Of a DNA stretch of 49,506 nucleotides, positions 1-8,716 are shown piece after piece. The position numbers and the translations under genes were made by a program. The notes beneath the pieces were generated by a model, which was given only the letters and a program-made list of their open reading frames with translations, was not told the DNA's origin and did no database searches. This DNA comes from Loktanella sp. (lineage in GTDB: Bacteria > Pseudomonadota > Alphaproteobacteria > Rhodobacterales > Rhodobacteraceae): NCBI GenBank assembly GCA_024635625.1, contig JAGXIQ010000080.1, positions 1 through 49,506 of the forward strand, written 5' to 3'. Positions within the stretch are counted from its first letter, which is position 1, and each line of letters begins with the position of its first letter.

Positions 1-609
1 GGGCCGGTCGCAGGCATGTTCTTCTACTTGTATCTGATCGTGGACATCTTCAGCCGCAAAATCTTGGGCTGGGAAGTGTATGAGCGCGAGGCTGCCGATC
101 TGGCGGCAACGCTGGTCCAAAAAGCGGTTTGGGCGGAGGCCTGTGTCTCGCGCCCATCGGTCCTGCACGCCGACAACGGCAGCCCAATGAAAGGGGCAAC
201 GATGAAAACTACGCTGGAAAAGTTGGGCATCCTGGCGTCCTACAGTCGCCCGCGCGTCAGCAACGACAACCCATTCTCCGAGGCGCTGTTTCGCACCTGC
301 AAGTATCGCCCGGATTGGCCTAACAAGGGTTTTGCCACGAAGACCGATGCGCAGGTGTGGGTGAAATCCTTCGCGAACTGGTACAATGACGAACACCTCC
401 ACAGCGCGATCCGCTTCGTCACGCCAAACATGCGCCATGGCGGAAAAGACCGCGATGCCCTCGCAAACCGCGCCATTCTCTATGCAAATGCCCGTGCGCA
501 AAAACCAGAACGATGGTCAGGAAAGACCCGCAATTGGCAGCCCGCCGGACCCGTTTGGCTGAACCCGGAACGCGAAACCGGCGCGCCAGAAATCAGAGAC
601 GCCGCATGA
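1..609 (+). CDS. IS3-family transposase, C-terminal part (runs off left edge)
   Basis: This is the DDE integrase-core half (OrfB type) of an IS3-family transposase. The frame is open to base 1, so the 5' part lies outside the window; the ATG at 16 is internal. Counting from that ATG, the catalytic triad reads Asp10 (VDIFSRK), Asp53 (HADNGSP) and Glu89 (NDNPFSEALF), the exact DD(35)E spacing of IS3 elements. The conserved NWYNDEHLHSAIRFVTP segment follows. The protein ends in a WLNPE tail typical of one IS3 subgroup, just before the element's right end. IS3 transposases are normally made by frameshifting between OrfA and OrfB; OrfA is not in the window. Family call is secure; intactness cannot be judged. 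Confidence 0.93.
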   Translation, partial: GPVAGMFFYLYLIVDIFSRKILGWEVYEREAADLAATLVQKAVWAEACVSRPSVLHADNGSPMKGATMKTTLEKLGILASYSRPRVSNDNPFSEALFRTCKYRPDWPNKGFATKTDAQVWVKSFANWYNDEHLHSAIRFVTPNMRHGGKDRDALANRAILYANARAQKPERWSGKTRNWQPAGPVWLNPERETGAPEIRDAA

Positions 610-637
610 AATCGGCGGACAACTCCTTTGACAAACA
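1..637 (+). mobile_element. IS3-family insertion sequence, right part
   Basis: The right terminus appears to lie at about 637. The sequence 614-637 is a typical IS3-like terminal repeat ending in CA, and the adjacent GNAT reading frame loses family similarity exactly there. The left end is outside the window, so neither the inverted-repeat pair nor the 3-4 bp target duplication can be checked. The boundary is inferred, not proven. Confidence 0.75.
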
Positions 638-1083
638 CCGCCTGCCGACCCGCCGAGGTAATGCTGCCCGGTATCGGTAAAACCGCCCTTGATATAGATG
701 GCGCGGGCTACATTATTGCGCAGATTGACGGTCAGGTAGATGTCCGCACTATCCGGATAGCGCTTCCTTAAAAAACCGGGCAGGTCCCGGAGCATGGCCG
801 TACCAATTCCGCAGCCTTGCCACTTTGCGCCGACGATCACACTCCGCAAGCCCATGCTGCCATTTTCGGCGAAACTATGAGAGCGGCTATAGCCCGTGTC
901 GATCCGAAACATACCAACCAAGGTGTCATCGCGCAGTATCAGATAAAGGTCGACCTCGGTTTCAGTCAGCGAAACAAGCGCTTCAGGTTGTCCTGAAAAT
1001 TGTTCCTGCTCAGGTTTGACGATCAGCGCGCAAAGGGCATCGCGCTGATCGTCCGTATATGGCGCAAGGGTGACTCCGATCAA
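517..1083 (-). CDS. GNAT N-acetyltransferase, 3' end replaced by IS sequence
   Basis: This is a GCN5-related acetyltransferase that would move an acetyl group from acetyl-CoA to an unknown amine. The acetyl-CoA loop is seen as GAKWQGCGIGTAML near residues 86-97, followed by the NLRNNVARAIYIKGGF helix and turn. The start ATG overlaps the stop of the upstream peptidase gene by 4 nt (ATGA), so the two are translationally coupled. Up to residue 149 (HYLGGSAGG) it reads as a normal GNAT. The last 39 residues are translated from the antisense of the transposase gene. The insertion thus removed only the final few native residues and added a foreign tail. Activity is uncertain. Confidence 0.8.
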   Translation of the reverse strand: MIGVTLAPYTDDQRDALCALIVKPEQEQFSGQPEALVSLTETEVDLYLILRDDTLVGMFRIDTGYSRSHSFAENGSMGLRSVIVGAKWQGCGIGTAMLRDLPGFLRKRYPDSADIYLTVNLRNNVARAIYIKGGFTDTGQHYLGGSAGGVCQRSCPPISCGVSDFWRAGFAFRVQPNGSGGLPIAGLS

Positions 1084-2903
1084 ACGGTGTCCTCCATCGC
1101 CTCCAGCTCGTCAATCAGACCTTCGATCATCGAAAGGCCCTTGTCCCAGAAGGCGGGGTCAGACGCGTCCAGACCGAACGGGGCAAGTAGTTCTGTGTGG
1201 TGCTTGGACCCGCCCGCTTTCAGCATGGTAAAGTATTTGTCTTTAAAATCGGGATCACCTTCTGCGTAGACGGCATAAAGCGCGTTTACGAGGCCGTCGC
1301 CAAAGGCATAAGCGTAGACATAGAATGGCGAGTGGACGAAGTGAGGCACATACGTCCAAAACGTCTCGTATCCTTCATGGAAATCGAACACCGGGCCAAG
1401 GCTTTCGGCCTGCACTGACATCCACAGGGCGTTTATGTCGTCTGGCGTCAACTCTCCGTTCGCACGGGCGGCGTGCAGCTTACATTCGAAATCATAAAAC
1501 GCGATCTGACGCACGACCGTGTTGATCATGTCCTCTACCTTGCCAGCTAACAGTACCTTACGTTCCTGTTGCGTCTTGGCACCTTCCAGCAGCTTGCGGA
1601 AAGTTAGCATTTCCCCAAAGACAGAAGCGGTTTCGGCTAGCGTCAGGGGTGTGGAGGACAGAAGTTCGCCTTGCCCTGCGGCCAACCGCTGGTGGACGCC
1701 ATGACCAAGTTCATGAGCCAGCGTCATGACGTCGCGCGGCTTTCCAAGGTAGTTCAGCATGACGTAGGGATGCACGGTGCTGACGGTGGGGTGGGCAAAT
1801 GCACCGGGTGCTTTGCCGGGCTTTACGCCCGCGTCGATCCAGCCATCGGTGAAAAAGGGCCGCGCAAGATCTGCCATCTCGGGCGCGAAATCGGCATAGG
1901 CGTCAAGAACCATATCCTTCGCCTCGTCCCAGCCCACGATGCGGTCTGTATCCATCGGTAGGGGTGCGTTGCGGTCCCAAGTCTGCATACGATCAAGACC
2001 AAGCCATTTGGCCTTTAGCGCATAATAGCGGTGCGACAGGCGGGGATAGGCAGCGACAACGGCATTACGTAGGGCCTCGACCACCTCCGGCTCTACATGG
2101 TTTGAAAGGTGCCGTCCGTATTGCGGCGTCGGCATCTTGCGCCAACGGTCCTCAATCTCTTTTTCCTTCGCCAGCGTATTGTGGACGCGGGCTAAGAGTT
2201 TGACATTCTTTGCAAAAACATCGGATAGCGCCTTGCTTGCGGCTTCGCGCTTGCTGCGGTCGCGGTCGGTCAGAAGGTTCAGGGTAGATTCAAGGTTGAG
2301 TGTCTCGTTGTTCACCTCGAAGGTCAGGCCAGCCATGGTTTCATCGAACAGACGATTCCATGCGGCGGCACCCACGGTGCTGGCGTCATGCATGAACTTT
2401 TCCATCTCGTCCGAAAGCTGGTGCGGCTTCATTGCGCGCATACGGTCAAAGATAGGCTTGTAGCGGCGCAGGTCGGCGTTTTGCGCCAGCTGTTCGTCTA
2501 AGTGGGCATCGGACAGGCGATTAAACTCAAGACCATAGAACACGAGCGGGGTGGTGTAGGTCGTCATACGGTCCTGACAATCTGCCATGAACTTGCCGCG
2601 CTCGTCATCGGTGGTGATCTGATAATAGCGCAGGCCAGCGTAGGACATGATCCGACCAGCGATTATATCGATGTTTTCGTAACGCTTTACGGCCTCTAGC
2701 AGACCTGCGGCGTCCAGCGTGTCCAGCTTGCCTTCGTAGTCCGCTGCAAATCCAGCGCAGGCCGCTTCTATCCAGTCCATGTCGCGCTTAATTTCGGCAC
2801 TGTCGGGGCTTGGGTACAGATCGGTCAGGTCCCATTCTGGCAAATCGCCAAGGGCCTTGCCGCCCGCGTGGGTGGGGGCGTCGTAAGCGGGGGCTTGGGT
2901 CAT
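1080..2903 (-). CDS. pepF: M3 family oligoendopeptidase (PepF type)
   Basis: A zinc metallopeptidase that cleaves short peptides in the cytoplasm. The 607-residue protein has the M3 signature HELGH at residues 397-401, with the third zinc ligand expected in the TLAETASVFGE helix (Glu424). The C-terminal half carries the FHEGYETFWTYVPHF-type segment usual for alphaproteobacterial PepF. I chose ATG at 2903 because AGGA lies 8 nt upstream; the longer frame opens with TTG at 2963 and would overlap the previous gene. It sits 56 nt after the EEP-hydrolase gene and overlaps the GNAT gene by 4 nt. Its role beside DNA-repair genes is not obvious and may be simple co-location. Confidence 0.92.
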   Translation of the reverse strand: MTQAPAYDAPTHAGGKALGDLPEWDLTDLYPSPDSAEIKRDMDWIEAACAGFAADYEGKLDTLDAAGLLEAVKRYENIDIIAGRIMSYAGLRYYQITTDDERGKFMADCQDRMTTYTTPLVFYGLEFNRLSDAHLDEQLAQNADLRRYKPIFDRMRAMKPHQLSDEMEKFMHDASTVGAAAWNRLFDETMAGLTFEVNNETLNLESTLNLLTDRDRSKREAASKALSDVFAKNVKLLARVHNTLAKEKEIEDRWRKMPTPQYGRHLSNHVEPEVVEALRNAVVAAYPRLSHRYYALKAKWLGLDRMQTWDRNAPLPMDTDRIVGWDEAKDMVLDAYADFAPEMADLARPFFTDGWIDAGVKPGKAPGAFAHPTVSTVHPYVMLNYLGKPRDVMTLAHELGHGVHQRLAAGQGELLSSTPLTLAETASVFGEMLTFRKLLEGAKTQQERKVLLAGKVEDMINTVVRQIAFYDFECKLHAARANGELTPDDINALWMSVQAESLGPVFDFHEGYETFWTYVPHFVHSPFYVYAYAFGDGLVNALYAVYAEGDPDFKDKYFTMLKAGGSKHHTELLAPFGLDASDPAFWDKGLSMIEGLIDELEAMEDTV

Positions 2904-2959
2904 GAGTATCGTCCTGTCTGAATTAGTTGGTTGTGACATAAGGGCTGGTACGAACTCGC

Positions 2960-4009
2960 TCAACCCCGGTTGGCCGCAGCGAGTGCAGCCCCTACGGCAT
3001 CAAGGTCGCCATCGCGCAATGCATCAGGGTTGCCAGGGGCGCTGGTCGTTAGGCATAGATCCGCGCGTACGGGGTAGTGATCGGACCCGACGGGTGGCAG
3101 CACGCTAAAGTCGAGCAATCCGGGCCCACCTTGCCACAATATCTGGTCGAGCGGCCATTTCATCCAAGAACTTTTGGCGTCAAAGCTAACCATCGGTCCG
3201 CGCCCCTGCCGTGGATCAAGCATCTGCCCGACACGCATCGCCAGTCGCGCGGTATCGTTCCACGGCGTCGCGTTGTAATCGCCTGCCAAAATACTGAGGG
3301 TTTCGCTATCGCGAGCGAACTGTGCGGCAGTCAGGACGGTCGCGTCGCGCATGGTAGAGGGTTCGCCGCGCTGCGGCGGGCGCGGATGTACGCCCAAAAA
3401 TTGTATCGTCTCTCGCGGATGGATAACGTCACCGATGAACATCGGCGTATCGCTGTCGAAAGGAAATTCAAACCTGGCATTCTCCAAAGGGTAGCGTGAA
3501 AAAACGTGCATGCCAAAAAAGGTCGCATCCTTTGGAATGCTTTGCATGCTTTGTGCAAATTCGTCGCGCAGCGGGCTGAGGTCTTTATCCCACCTTTCGT
3601 TCGTTTCCATCACGAGCAGGATATCGGGATCATTATCGCGCACCATTGCAAGGACTTGGGCGGCGCCCTGATTGCCGCGCTGAACGTTGGTAGACAGGAC
3701 GCGCAGTTGACCGTCATCAGCGCAGCGCGGAGTTTGGGCGACCATCTTGCCCGCGACGGGCTGATAAGGCCAAAGTGTCCAGACCTGCACCCCAAGGGCT
3801 GCCAGTGCCAGCACGGTCACCACAATTCCGCGCCAACCCGCCACGATCATGTACACAACTACCAGCACTGCCAGCGCCGCCGTGATTTGCATGCGGGGGA
3901 AGTCCAGAAAACGCACCCACCATTGATCTGTATTGGACATGGCAATCACGGTTGCCGCCACCAGTATCAGCAGGGCGAGGGCGATGATGCGGGCGATCCA
4001 GCGACGCAT
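2960..4009 (-). CDS. Membrane-anchored endonuclease/exonuclease/phosphatase family protein
   Basis: A 349-residue EEP-superfamily protein. Two or three hydrophobic segments occupy residues 5-24, 40-58 and 61-80, followed by the catalytic domain, probably on the periplasmic side. Family motifs are visible: LSTNVQRGN (Asn108), LLVMETNE (Glu135), LAGDYNATPWN, and GSDHYPVRA near residue 310. These match the metal-binding and catalytic residues of EEP nucleases and phosphodiesterases. Substrate cannot be deduced; DNA, RNA, inositol phosphate and sphingomyelin hydrolases share this fold. The gene starts 12 nt after the DNA ligase stop, so co-transcription with the repair pair is likely, but the membrane anchor argues against a simple DNA-repair role. 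Confidence 0.85.
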   Translation of the reverse strand: MRRWIARIIALALLILVAATVIAMSNTDQWWVRFLDFPRMQITAALAVLVVVYMIVAGWRGIVVTVLALAALGVQVWTLWPYQPVAGKMVAQTPRCADDGQLRVLSTNVQRGNQGAAQVLAMVRDNDPDILLVMETNERWDKDLSPLRDEFAQSMQSIPKDATFFGMHVFSRYPLENARFEFPFDSDTPMFIGDVIHPRETIQFLGVHPRPPQRGEPSTMRDATVLTAAQFARDSETLSILAGDYNATPWNDTARLAMRVGQMLDPRQGRGPMVSFDAKSSWMKWPLDQILWQGGPGLLDFSVLPPVGSDHYPVRADLCLTTSAPGNPDALRDGDLDAVGAALAAANRG

Positions 4010-4021
4010 GATGTTTTCCTT

Positions 4022-5611
4022 CTATCCGTAGGTGGCCAGCATCTCTTTAAGGTCAGCTAACGTATTCGCCTCTTTCAAAGGTTTGTCGTGACGCCAACGC
4101 AGCATCCGGGGAAACCGCAAGGCGACGCCCGATTTGTGGCGCGGGCTGGCTTGAATACCTTCAAACCCCAATTCAAAGACATGTTCTGGGGTGACTTGGC
4201 GGACGGGACCGAACTTCTGCAAGGTGTTCTTACGCACCCAAGCGGTGATTTGCCGGAATTCGACATCGGTAAGCCCGGAATAAGCCTTTGTGAAGGGAAC
4301 GAGGTCTTCGCCATCCCAAACCGCGAAGGTGTAGTCGGTGAACAGGTTCGCGCGCCGACCAGAACCTTGCTGCGCATAAATCATCACCGCGTCGATTGTC
4401 AGGGGATCAACCTTCCATTTCCACCAATCGCCTTTTTTGCGACCCGATAGATAGGGGCTGTCCAGTCGTTTCAGCATTACACCCTCTGCGTGGCGATCTC
4501 GGGCAGAATCGCGTTCAGCAGCAAGGGTGTGCCAATCGTCGAAACTGACAGAGGGCGATAAACGCAGTGGCGCGGCATCAGGCGCATCGGCCACAATTAG
4601 CGTCAGCCGCGCCCGGCGGTCGGCAAAGGGCAGGGCGCGAATGTCTGTCCCGGCATCCTCTAACAAATCATAGGCCATTAGAATGACCGGGGCATCGATC
4701 AGCAGCTTCTTAGGCACAGTCTTACGGCCGATGCGCGATTGTAAGGCGTTGAACGTCAGCGGAACCTCGTCGCGAAAGGCAAGGACCTCGCCGTCGATCA
4801 CGGTGCCATCTGGAAGGAAGTCGCGGAGCTGCGCAAATTCAGGAAATCGGTCGGTCATCAGTTCTTCGCCGCGGGACCAAAGGTGATGTTCGCCCGATCG
4901 CAAAATGAATTGACCGCGGATACCGTCCCACTTCCATTCCGCCGACCACTGTGTCGCTGGACCAAGGGCTGCTAGGTCTTCTAGTCCATAGGCCAAGTAG
5001 AAGGGGTAGGGGCGCGACAGATCGGTGCTGGGGTCCGTCGTTTCAATCAAGTCTGCCCAAGTTGTCGTATCTGGTGTCCAGTTGCCCATCAGGCGGTGGG
5101 TCAGGTTCGCTTCGTCGCCATTCGTGGCAAGTGCAAGCGCGCGGGTCATTAGTTTGCGGCTTACGCCAACGCGGAAACTTCCGGTCAGTAGTTTCGTAAA
5201 AAGATAGCGTTGTGGGCCGGGCAGGGAATCCCATGCGTTTAGAATACCGACCTTGCGGGCATCATCATCAAGGGCCGAAAGGCGTTTGATCTCTGCGATC
5301 CAAAATGTCAGCGGCTTGTCCTCGCCGCCTGTGGCGTCGGGCAGAATAAGGCTGATCGTTTCCGCCAGATCCCCAACGATGCCGTAGCTTTCCTCAAACA
5401 GCCATAGCTGGATGCCACCACGCTCTGCCGCCCATTCCCGCAGGCGGGTGGCCGTGATCGTACGCTTGGGTCGGCGGCCTGAAAATAGGGCGACCGTCCA
5501 AAGCTTGTCATCATCGGGGGCACTGCGAAAATATTCGGCCAACGCTGCGACTTTGACCGTCGTTTTGGTCGATTCGTCGATACGGGCATAAAGAGCGGCA
5601 AAATCTTTCAT
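4022..5611 (-). CDS. ATP-dependent DNA ligase (cisplatin-damage-response type)
   Basis: An ATP-dependent DNA ligase of 529 residues that seals nicks through a ligase-adenylate intermediate. The nucleotidyl-transferase motif I is EWKWDGIR with catalytic Lys227. Motif III/IIIa-like DGEVLAF, motif IV EGVMLKR (376-382) and motif V WWKWKVDPLTID (396-407) follow. An N-terminal alpha-helical ligase domain occupies roughly 1-170 and an OB domain the C-terminus. Its ATG overlaps the exonuclease stop by 4 nt. In many bacteria this ligase travels with an MBL exonuclease, an Lhr-type helicase and a phosphoesterase in a damage-response cluster; only the exonuclease is present here. This is additional to the NAD-dependent replicative LigA. 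Confidence 0.95.
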   Translation of the reverse strand: MKDFAALYARIDESTKTTVKVAALAEYFRSAPDDDKLWTVALFSGRRPKRTITATRLREWAAERGGIQLWLFEESYGIVGDLAETISLILPDATGGEDKPLTFWIAEIKRLSALDDDARKVGILNAWDSLPGPQRYLFTKLLTGSFRVGVSRKLMTRALALATNGDEANLTHRLMGNWTPDTTTWADLIETTDPSTDLSRPYPFYLAYGLEDLAALGPATQWSAEWKWDGIRGQFILRSGEHHLWSRGEELMTDRFPEFAQLRDFLPDGTVIDGEVLAFRDEVPLTFNALQSRIGRKTVPKKLLIDAPVILMAYDLLEDAGTDIRALPFADRRARLTLIVADAPDAAPLRLSPSVSFDDWHTLAAERDSARDRHAEGVMLKRLDSPYLSGRKKGDWWKWKVDPLTIDAVMIYAQQGSGRRANLFTDYTFAVWDGEDLVPFTKAYSGLTDVEFRQITAWVRKNTLQKFGPVRQVTPEHVFELGFEGIQASPRHKSGVALRFPRMLRWRHDKPLKEANTLADLKEMLATYG

Positions 5612-6642
5612 GTCGTCGTCGTGTCTGTGGCCAAGGTGGTGTCTTCGGCATCGTCGCCGGTTTCTCCGGTGTATTCGGTGCTTACGATATGTGCGTCATA
5701 GCCTTCTTCAGCCAGCCAACGCTGAAAGGCGGCGCTATAGCCATGGGTTGCAAATATCTTCGTTGCACCAGTTTCCTTAATGGCTGTGTTCAATCCATTC
5801 CAATCCGCGTGATCGCTGACGACGAAGCCGCGGTCAGCGGCACGCCTGCGGCGCACGCCACGCAGAGCCATCCAACCCGATGCAAATGCAGTCGAGGCAG
5901 GACCGAAGCGGCGCGCCCAAGATGTACCGAGCGCCGAAGGGGTGGCCACGACCAACGCGCCCGGGTGAAGAGCCGCCTTTGTGTCAGGAGTCACGCGTAT
6001 GGTGTCAGGCAGGCGCACGCCTTGGGCGCGCAACACAGCATTGGTGTTTTCAACCGCACCATGCGTCAAGATCGGGCCGATGGAAGGATCAACGCAGGTC
6101 AGGAGGCGTTGTGCCTTGCCGAGGGCATAAGCCCCGATAATCGAGGTCCGACCTTCGGCTGCATTGGCGGCCCACCATGCGTTGATTTGGGCGGTCAATG
6201 TCGCCTCTTCCAGCCATTTGAAGACTGGTAGGCCGAAGGTGCATTCTGTGATGAAGGCGTGACAGCGCACAGGCTCGAACGGCTCTGACAACCCGTCGGC
6301 CACGGTCTTGTAATCGCCAGAGGCGACCCAGACTTCGCCAGCGACCTCTACCCTGATCTGGGCAGAGCCGGGCACATGCCCTGCCGGATGGAAAGACACC
6401 GTCGCATCACCAATCTGACGCCGTTCGCCATAGCGAATGGTGTCGAGTGTGATCTCTCCAAGACGGTGGCGGATTACGGGAGCGGCTGCCTCTGTCGCAA
6501 GGTAGCGGTTCATACCCCAACGCGAATGGTCCGCGTGGCCATGAGTTATCAGCGCGCGGTCTACCGGACGCCAAGGGTCGATGTAGAAGGCGCCAGCGGG
6601 ACAATAGATGCCGCTGTCAGTGAATGTAAGAACGTCGGCCAT
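5608..6642 (-). CDS. Ligase-associated DNA exonuclease (MBL / beta-CASP fold)
   Basis: A metallo-beta-lactamase-fold nuclease of 344 residues, related to Artemis/SNM1 and CPSF73-like enzymes. The metal-binding HxHxDH motif is HGHADH at residues 34-39. Further family elements are the GSAQIRVE, VASGDYK and ITECTFGLP segments and FVVSDHADW near residue 275. It is expected to process DNA ends before sealing by the ligase encoded directly downstream, with which it overlaps by ATGA. The ATG at 6642 follows a 190-bp gap, so this is probably the first gene of the minus-strand repair cluster. Function is inferred from the conserved pairing. Confidence 0.92.
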   Translation of the reverse strand: MADVLTFTDSGIYCPAGAFYIDPWRPVDRALITHGHADHSRWGMNRYLATEAAAPVIRHRLGEITLDTIRYGERRQIGDATVSFHPAGHVPGSAQIRVEVAGEVWVASGDYKTVADGLSEPFEPVRCHAFITECTFGLPVFKWLEEATLTAQINAWWAANAAEGRTSIIGAYALGKAQRLLTCVDPSIGPILTHGAVENTNAVLRAQGVRLPDTIRVTPDTKAALHPGALVVATPSALGTSWARRFGPASTAFASGWMALRGVRRRRAADRGFVVSDHADWNGLNTAIKETGATKIFATHGYSAAFQRWLAEEGYDAHIVSTEYTGETGDDAEDTTLATDTTTT

Positions 6643-6832
6643 AACACGGAGCTAGGGCGGCGGTTCACCTTGGCCAGTGTAAGAAGTGCCAAGCCGCTGC
6701 GCAGTCCTTTGCCAAAAAGCACGTCGAGGGAAGCAATTGGAATAAGCGCTAAGAATGTGCGGCGATACAGCCGATTCGCTGAGGGCCTCCAGCGGGTGTA
6801 TTTGTCGAAAACCGAGGCGAGGGTGCCGGTAT
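6643..6832. other. 190-bp intergenic region upstream of the exonuclease gene
   Basis: The region lies between two minus-strand genes and should hold the promoter of the exonuclease-ligase cluster. The minus strand is open through it in one frame, but that frame starts inside the hydrolase gene, has no start codon of its own here and no recognisable motif. No convincing terminator or promoter was found. Confidence 0.4.
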
Positions 6833-7768
6833 TTAGGTGTGCGCGTCGAAAAGTGACGCGGCGATGTCGAAAAAGCGGTTCCTGATCTCTGGGCCTTCCA
6901 TCATGGTTTCGTGCTTGCCACCGTCCACGATTTCCAGGTTGCCAGTGGGCCATTTTGCCATGCGGTCGCGGATGCGAGCGGGGTCAACAATCGTTTCGGC
7001 GGTTCCAAGGAACGTCGTCGTGGCCACTCGGGGCGAGGCGAGGCGGGACATACGACGCATTTCCACCAAAGATTCGTTGAGCCAGCGCAATGATGGGCCG
7101 CCAAGTCCAAGGTCGGGATTTTGCGTGATCTGATTGCGCATGTAGTCAAACATGTCCTCGTCCGACGTCAGCGCATTTTCAAGCAGTGCTGTGCGCGTTA
7201 GATAATTTTCGGTTTCTTGCCCCGGTGCCATGTGCGTATCCATTCCAACGCGGCGCGCCAAAGAAGATATGCCCCATGCGAAGGGGCGTAACGCGGCTGA
7301 CATCTGGATGCCCCACATCGGCGCAGAGAAGACAGCGGCGCGGACCGGCAGGCCTTCGATCAGGGCGCGTAATCCGATGGCACCGCCCATGGAGTGGGCG
7401 ATCAGATAAAAAGGCTTTGGTAGGCCGAGGTCGCGTGCATGAGACAGCATCGCAGCGACGTCCTTTTGAAAATCACCGAAGGCCGCGACGTGACCGGTTG
7501 CACGATTGGGCGTGGCGCGGTCGGACAAACCCTGACCGCGCCAGTCGACCGTAATCGTGGCATAGCCGCGTCCCCGTAGTTCGCTGGCGGCGCGGCCATA
7601 TTTCTCGATGTATTCAGTTCGACCGGGAAACAGCAACACCGTCCCGCGATCCGCGTCGGACACCCAATGGCCGACGCGGATTTGAGCATTGTCGGTGGTC
7701 TTTAGCCAGTGCGCCGCCCCTGCGTCCGGGCCATCGGCGACGTCCGCGTGTAGGGGGGCATACCGCAT
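6833..7768 (-). CDS. Alpha/beta hydrolase (serine aminopeptidase S33 / lysophospholipase-like)
   Basis: A 311-residue alpha/beta-hydrolase with the layout of monoacylglycerol lipase or lysophospholipase L2 proteins. The nucleophile elbow is AHSMGG with Ser126. The strand-helix DWRGQGLSDR segment lies at 75-84. The catalytic His is probable in DGGKHETMMEG near residue 285, with the acid in the GTAETIVDP loop. There is no signal peptide, so it is likely cytoplasmic. Its ATG overlaps the stop of the SCP2 gene by one base (TGATG), which suggests coupled translation. A lipid or lysophospholipid substrate is plausible given the SCP2 partner, but this is inference. Confidence 0.88.
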   Translation of the reverse strand: MRYAPLHADVADGPDAGAAHWLKTTDNAQIRVGHWVSDADRGTVLLFPGRTEYIEKYGRAASELRGRGYATITVDWRGQGLSDRATPNRATGHVAAFGDFQKDVAAMLSHARDLGLPKPFYLIAHSMGGAIGLRALIEGLPVRAAVFSAPMWGIQMSAALRPFAWGISSLARRVGMDTHMAPGQETENYLTRTALLENALTSDEDMFDYMRNQITQNPDLGLGGPSLRWLNESLVEMRRMSRLASPRVATTTFLGTAETIVDPARIRDRMAKWPTGNLEIVDGGKHETMMEGPEIRNRFFDIAASLFDAHT

Positions 7769-8055
7769 CAGGCCAGCACAGCGGCGAGTTGCATCGCCTT
7801 GCTCATATCGCCGTCAACCGACAGTTTGCCAGTCATGAAGGCAGCTGTGGGGTTCTCTTCGCCATTCAAGATGCCTTCGAAGGTCTCTCGCGAGGCGGTC
7901 AGGGTCACTTCCGCTTCTTCGTCGGCGGCGCGGGCGCCATCCTTGTCAATCATAATGGCGCCTTCGTCTTCGATGACAAATTTGGCAAGACCGTCAAAGC
8001 CGCCGTCCATCTTTGCATTCAGTGCGGTGACGGCTTGCGTGATAACATCGCTCAT
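7768..8055 (-). CDS. SCP2 sterol-binding domain protein
   Basis: A 95-residue single-domain SCP-2 protein that would bind lipids or fatty acyl groups in the cytoplasm. The typical features are the DGGFDGLAKFVIEDEGAIMI strand region and the C-terminal FMTGKLSVDGDMSKAMQLA segment that closes the hydrophobic pocket. I chose ATG at 8055, with AAGGA 10 nt upstream; a longer frame would use GTG at 8094 without a ribosome site. It is the first gene of a two-gene unit with the alpha/beta hydrolase and is transcribed divergently from the TPR gene across 73 bp. Confidence 0.9.
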   Translation of the reverse strand: MSDVITQAVTALNAKMDGGFDGLAKFVIEDEGAIMIDKDGARAADEEAEVTLTASRETFEGILNGEENPTAAFMTGKLSVDGDMSKAMQLAAVLA

Positions 8056-8128
8056 ACGTGGTAATCCTTTGTCGAGGTTGTGAGGTCGCGCCACTGGTAT
8101 AGTGCGCGGGTTACGCTACATTGAGTGT

Positions 8129-8689
8129 ATGTCCAAGCTTAGAGAAGTCATCAATCGAATCGTTACGGCATTTGTCGTGGGCTTGACCCTAGCGGGACCA
8201 GTTCATGCGCAGACTTCGGAACTTGATGCGTTGTTCGATCGGTTGGCCGAGGCTGACGCCCAAGAGACATCGCAAATCCAAGGACAGATCGCTGCGCAGT
8301 GGTCACGCAGCGGATCTGCGGCGATGGATTTGCTGTTGCGCCGCGGTGAAGACGCGATGGAGGCCGGTAATACTGAACTGGCCATCCAGCACTATAGCGC
8401 ATTGATTGATCATGCCCCCGACTTTGCCGAAGGCTACAATAGCCGCGCCACAGCTTTTTATATGGCCGGTCAGGTCGGCCCATCGCTAGCCGATATCCAG
8501 CAAACCCTTGTCTTGAATCCGCGCCACTTTGGCGCGATGAGCGGGTTGGCCGTGATCCTTGAAGAGCTGGATCGCCCCGAAGACGCCCTTGAGGTCTATA
8601 ATCGAATCCTCGAGATTGCCCCACATGCGGAAGGTGTCCAAGACGCCGCAGACCGCCTGTCAGTCAAACTGGACGGTCTGGCCCTGTAA
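8129..8689 (+). CDS. Exported tetratricopeptide-repeat protein
   Basis: A 186-residue protein beginning with a signal peptide (about residues 1-27, ending AGPVHAQ), so it is likely periplasmic. The mature part has two to three TPR units, with AIQHYSALIDHAPDFAEGYN, then the LADIQQTLVLNP and DALEVYNRILEIAP segments. TPRs mediate protein contacts, and no catalytic motif is present. ATG at 8129 gives the signal peptide directly; a GTG at 8102 would add nine residues in front. The gene lies 27 nt before the helicase gene and may share its transcript. Partner unknown. Confidence 0.87.
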   Translation: MSKLREVINRIVTAFVVGLTLAGPVHAQTSELDALFDRLAEADAQETSQIQGQIAAQWSRSGSAAMDLLLRRGEDAMEAGNTELAIQHYSALIDHAPDFAEGYNSRATAFYMAGQVGPSLADIQQTLVLNPRHFGAMSGLAVILEELDRPEDALEVYNRILEIAPHAEGVQDAADRLSVKLDGLAL

Positions 8690-8716
8690 GCCAGCACCGA
8701 CCCTGCGGGGACGAAC

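Noticed and set aside
6561-6953. Minus-strand open frame across the gap before the exonuclease gene
   Set aside because: Starts inside the hydrolase gene in another frame, ends inside the exonuclease gene and matches no family.
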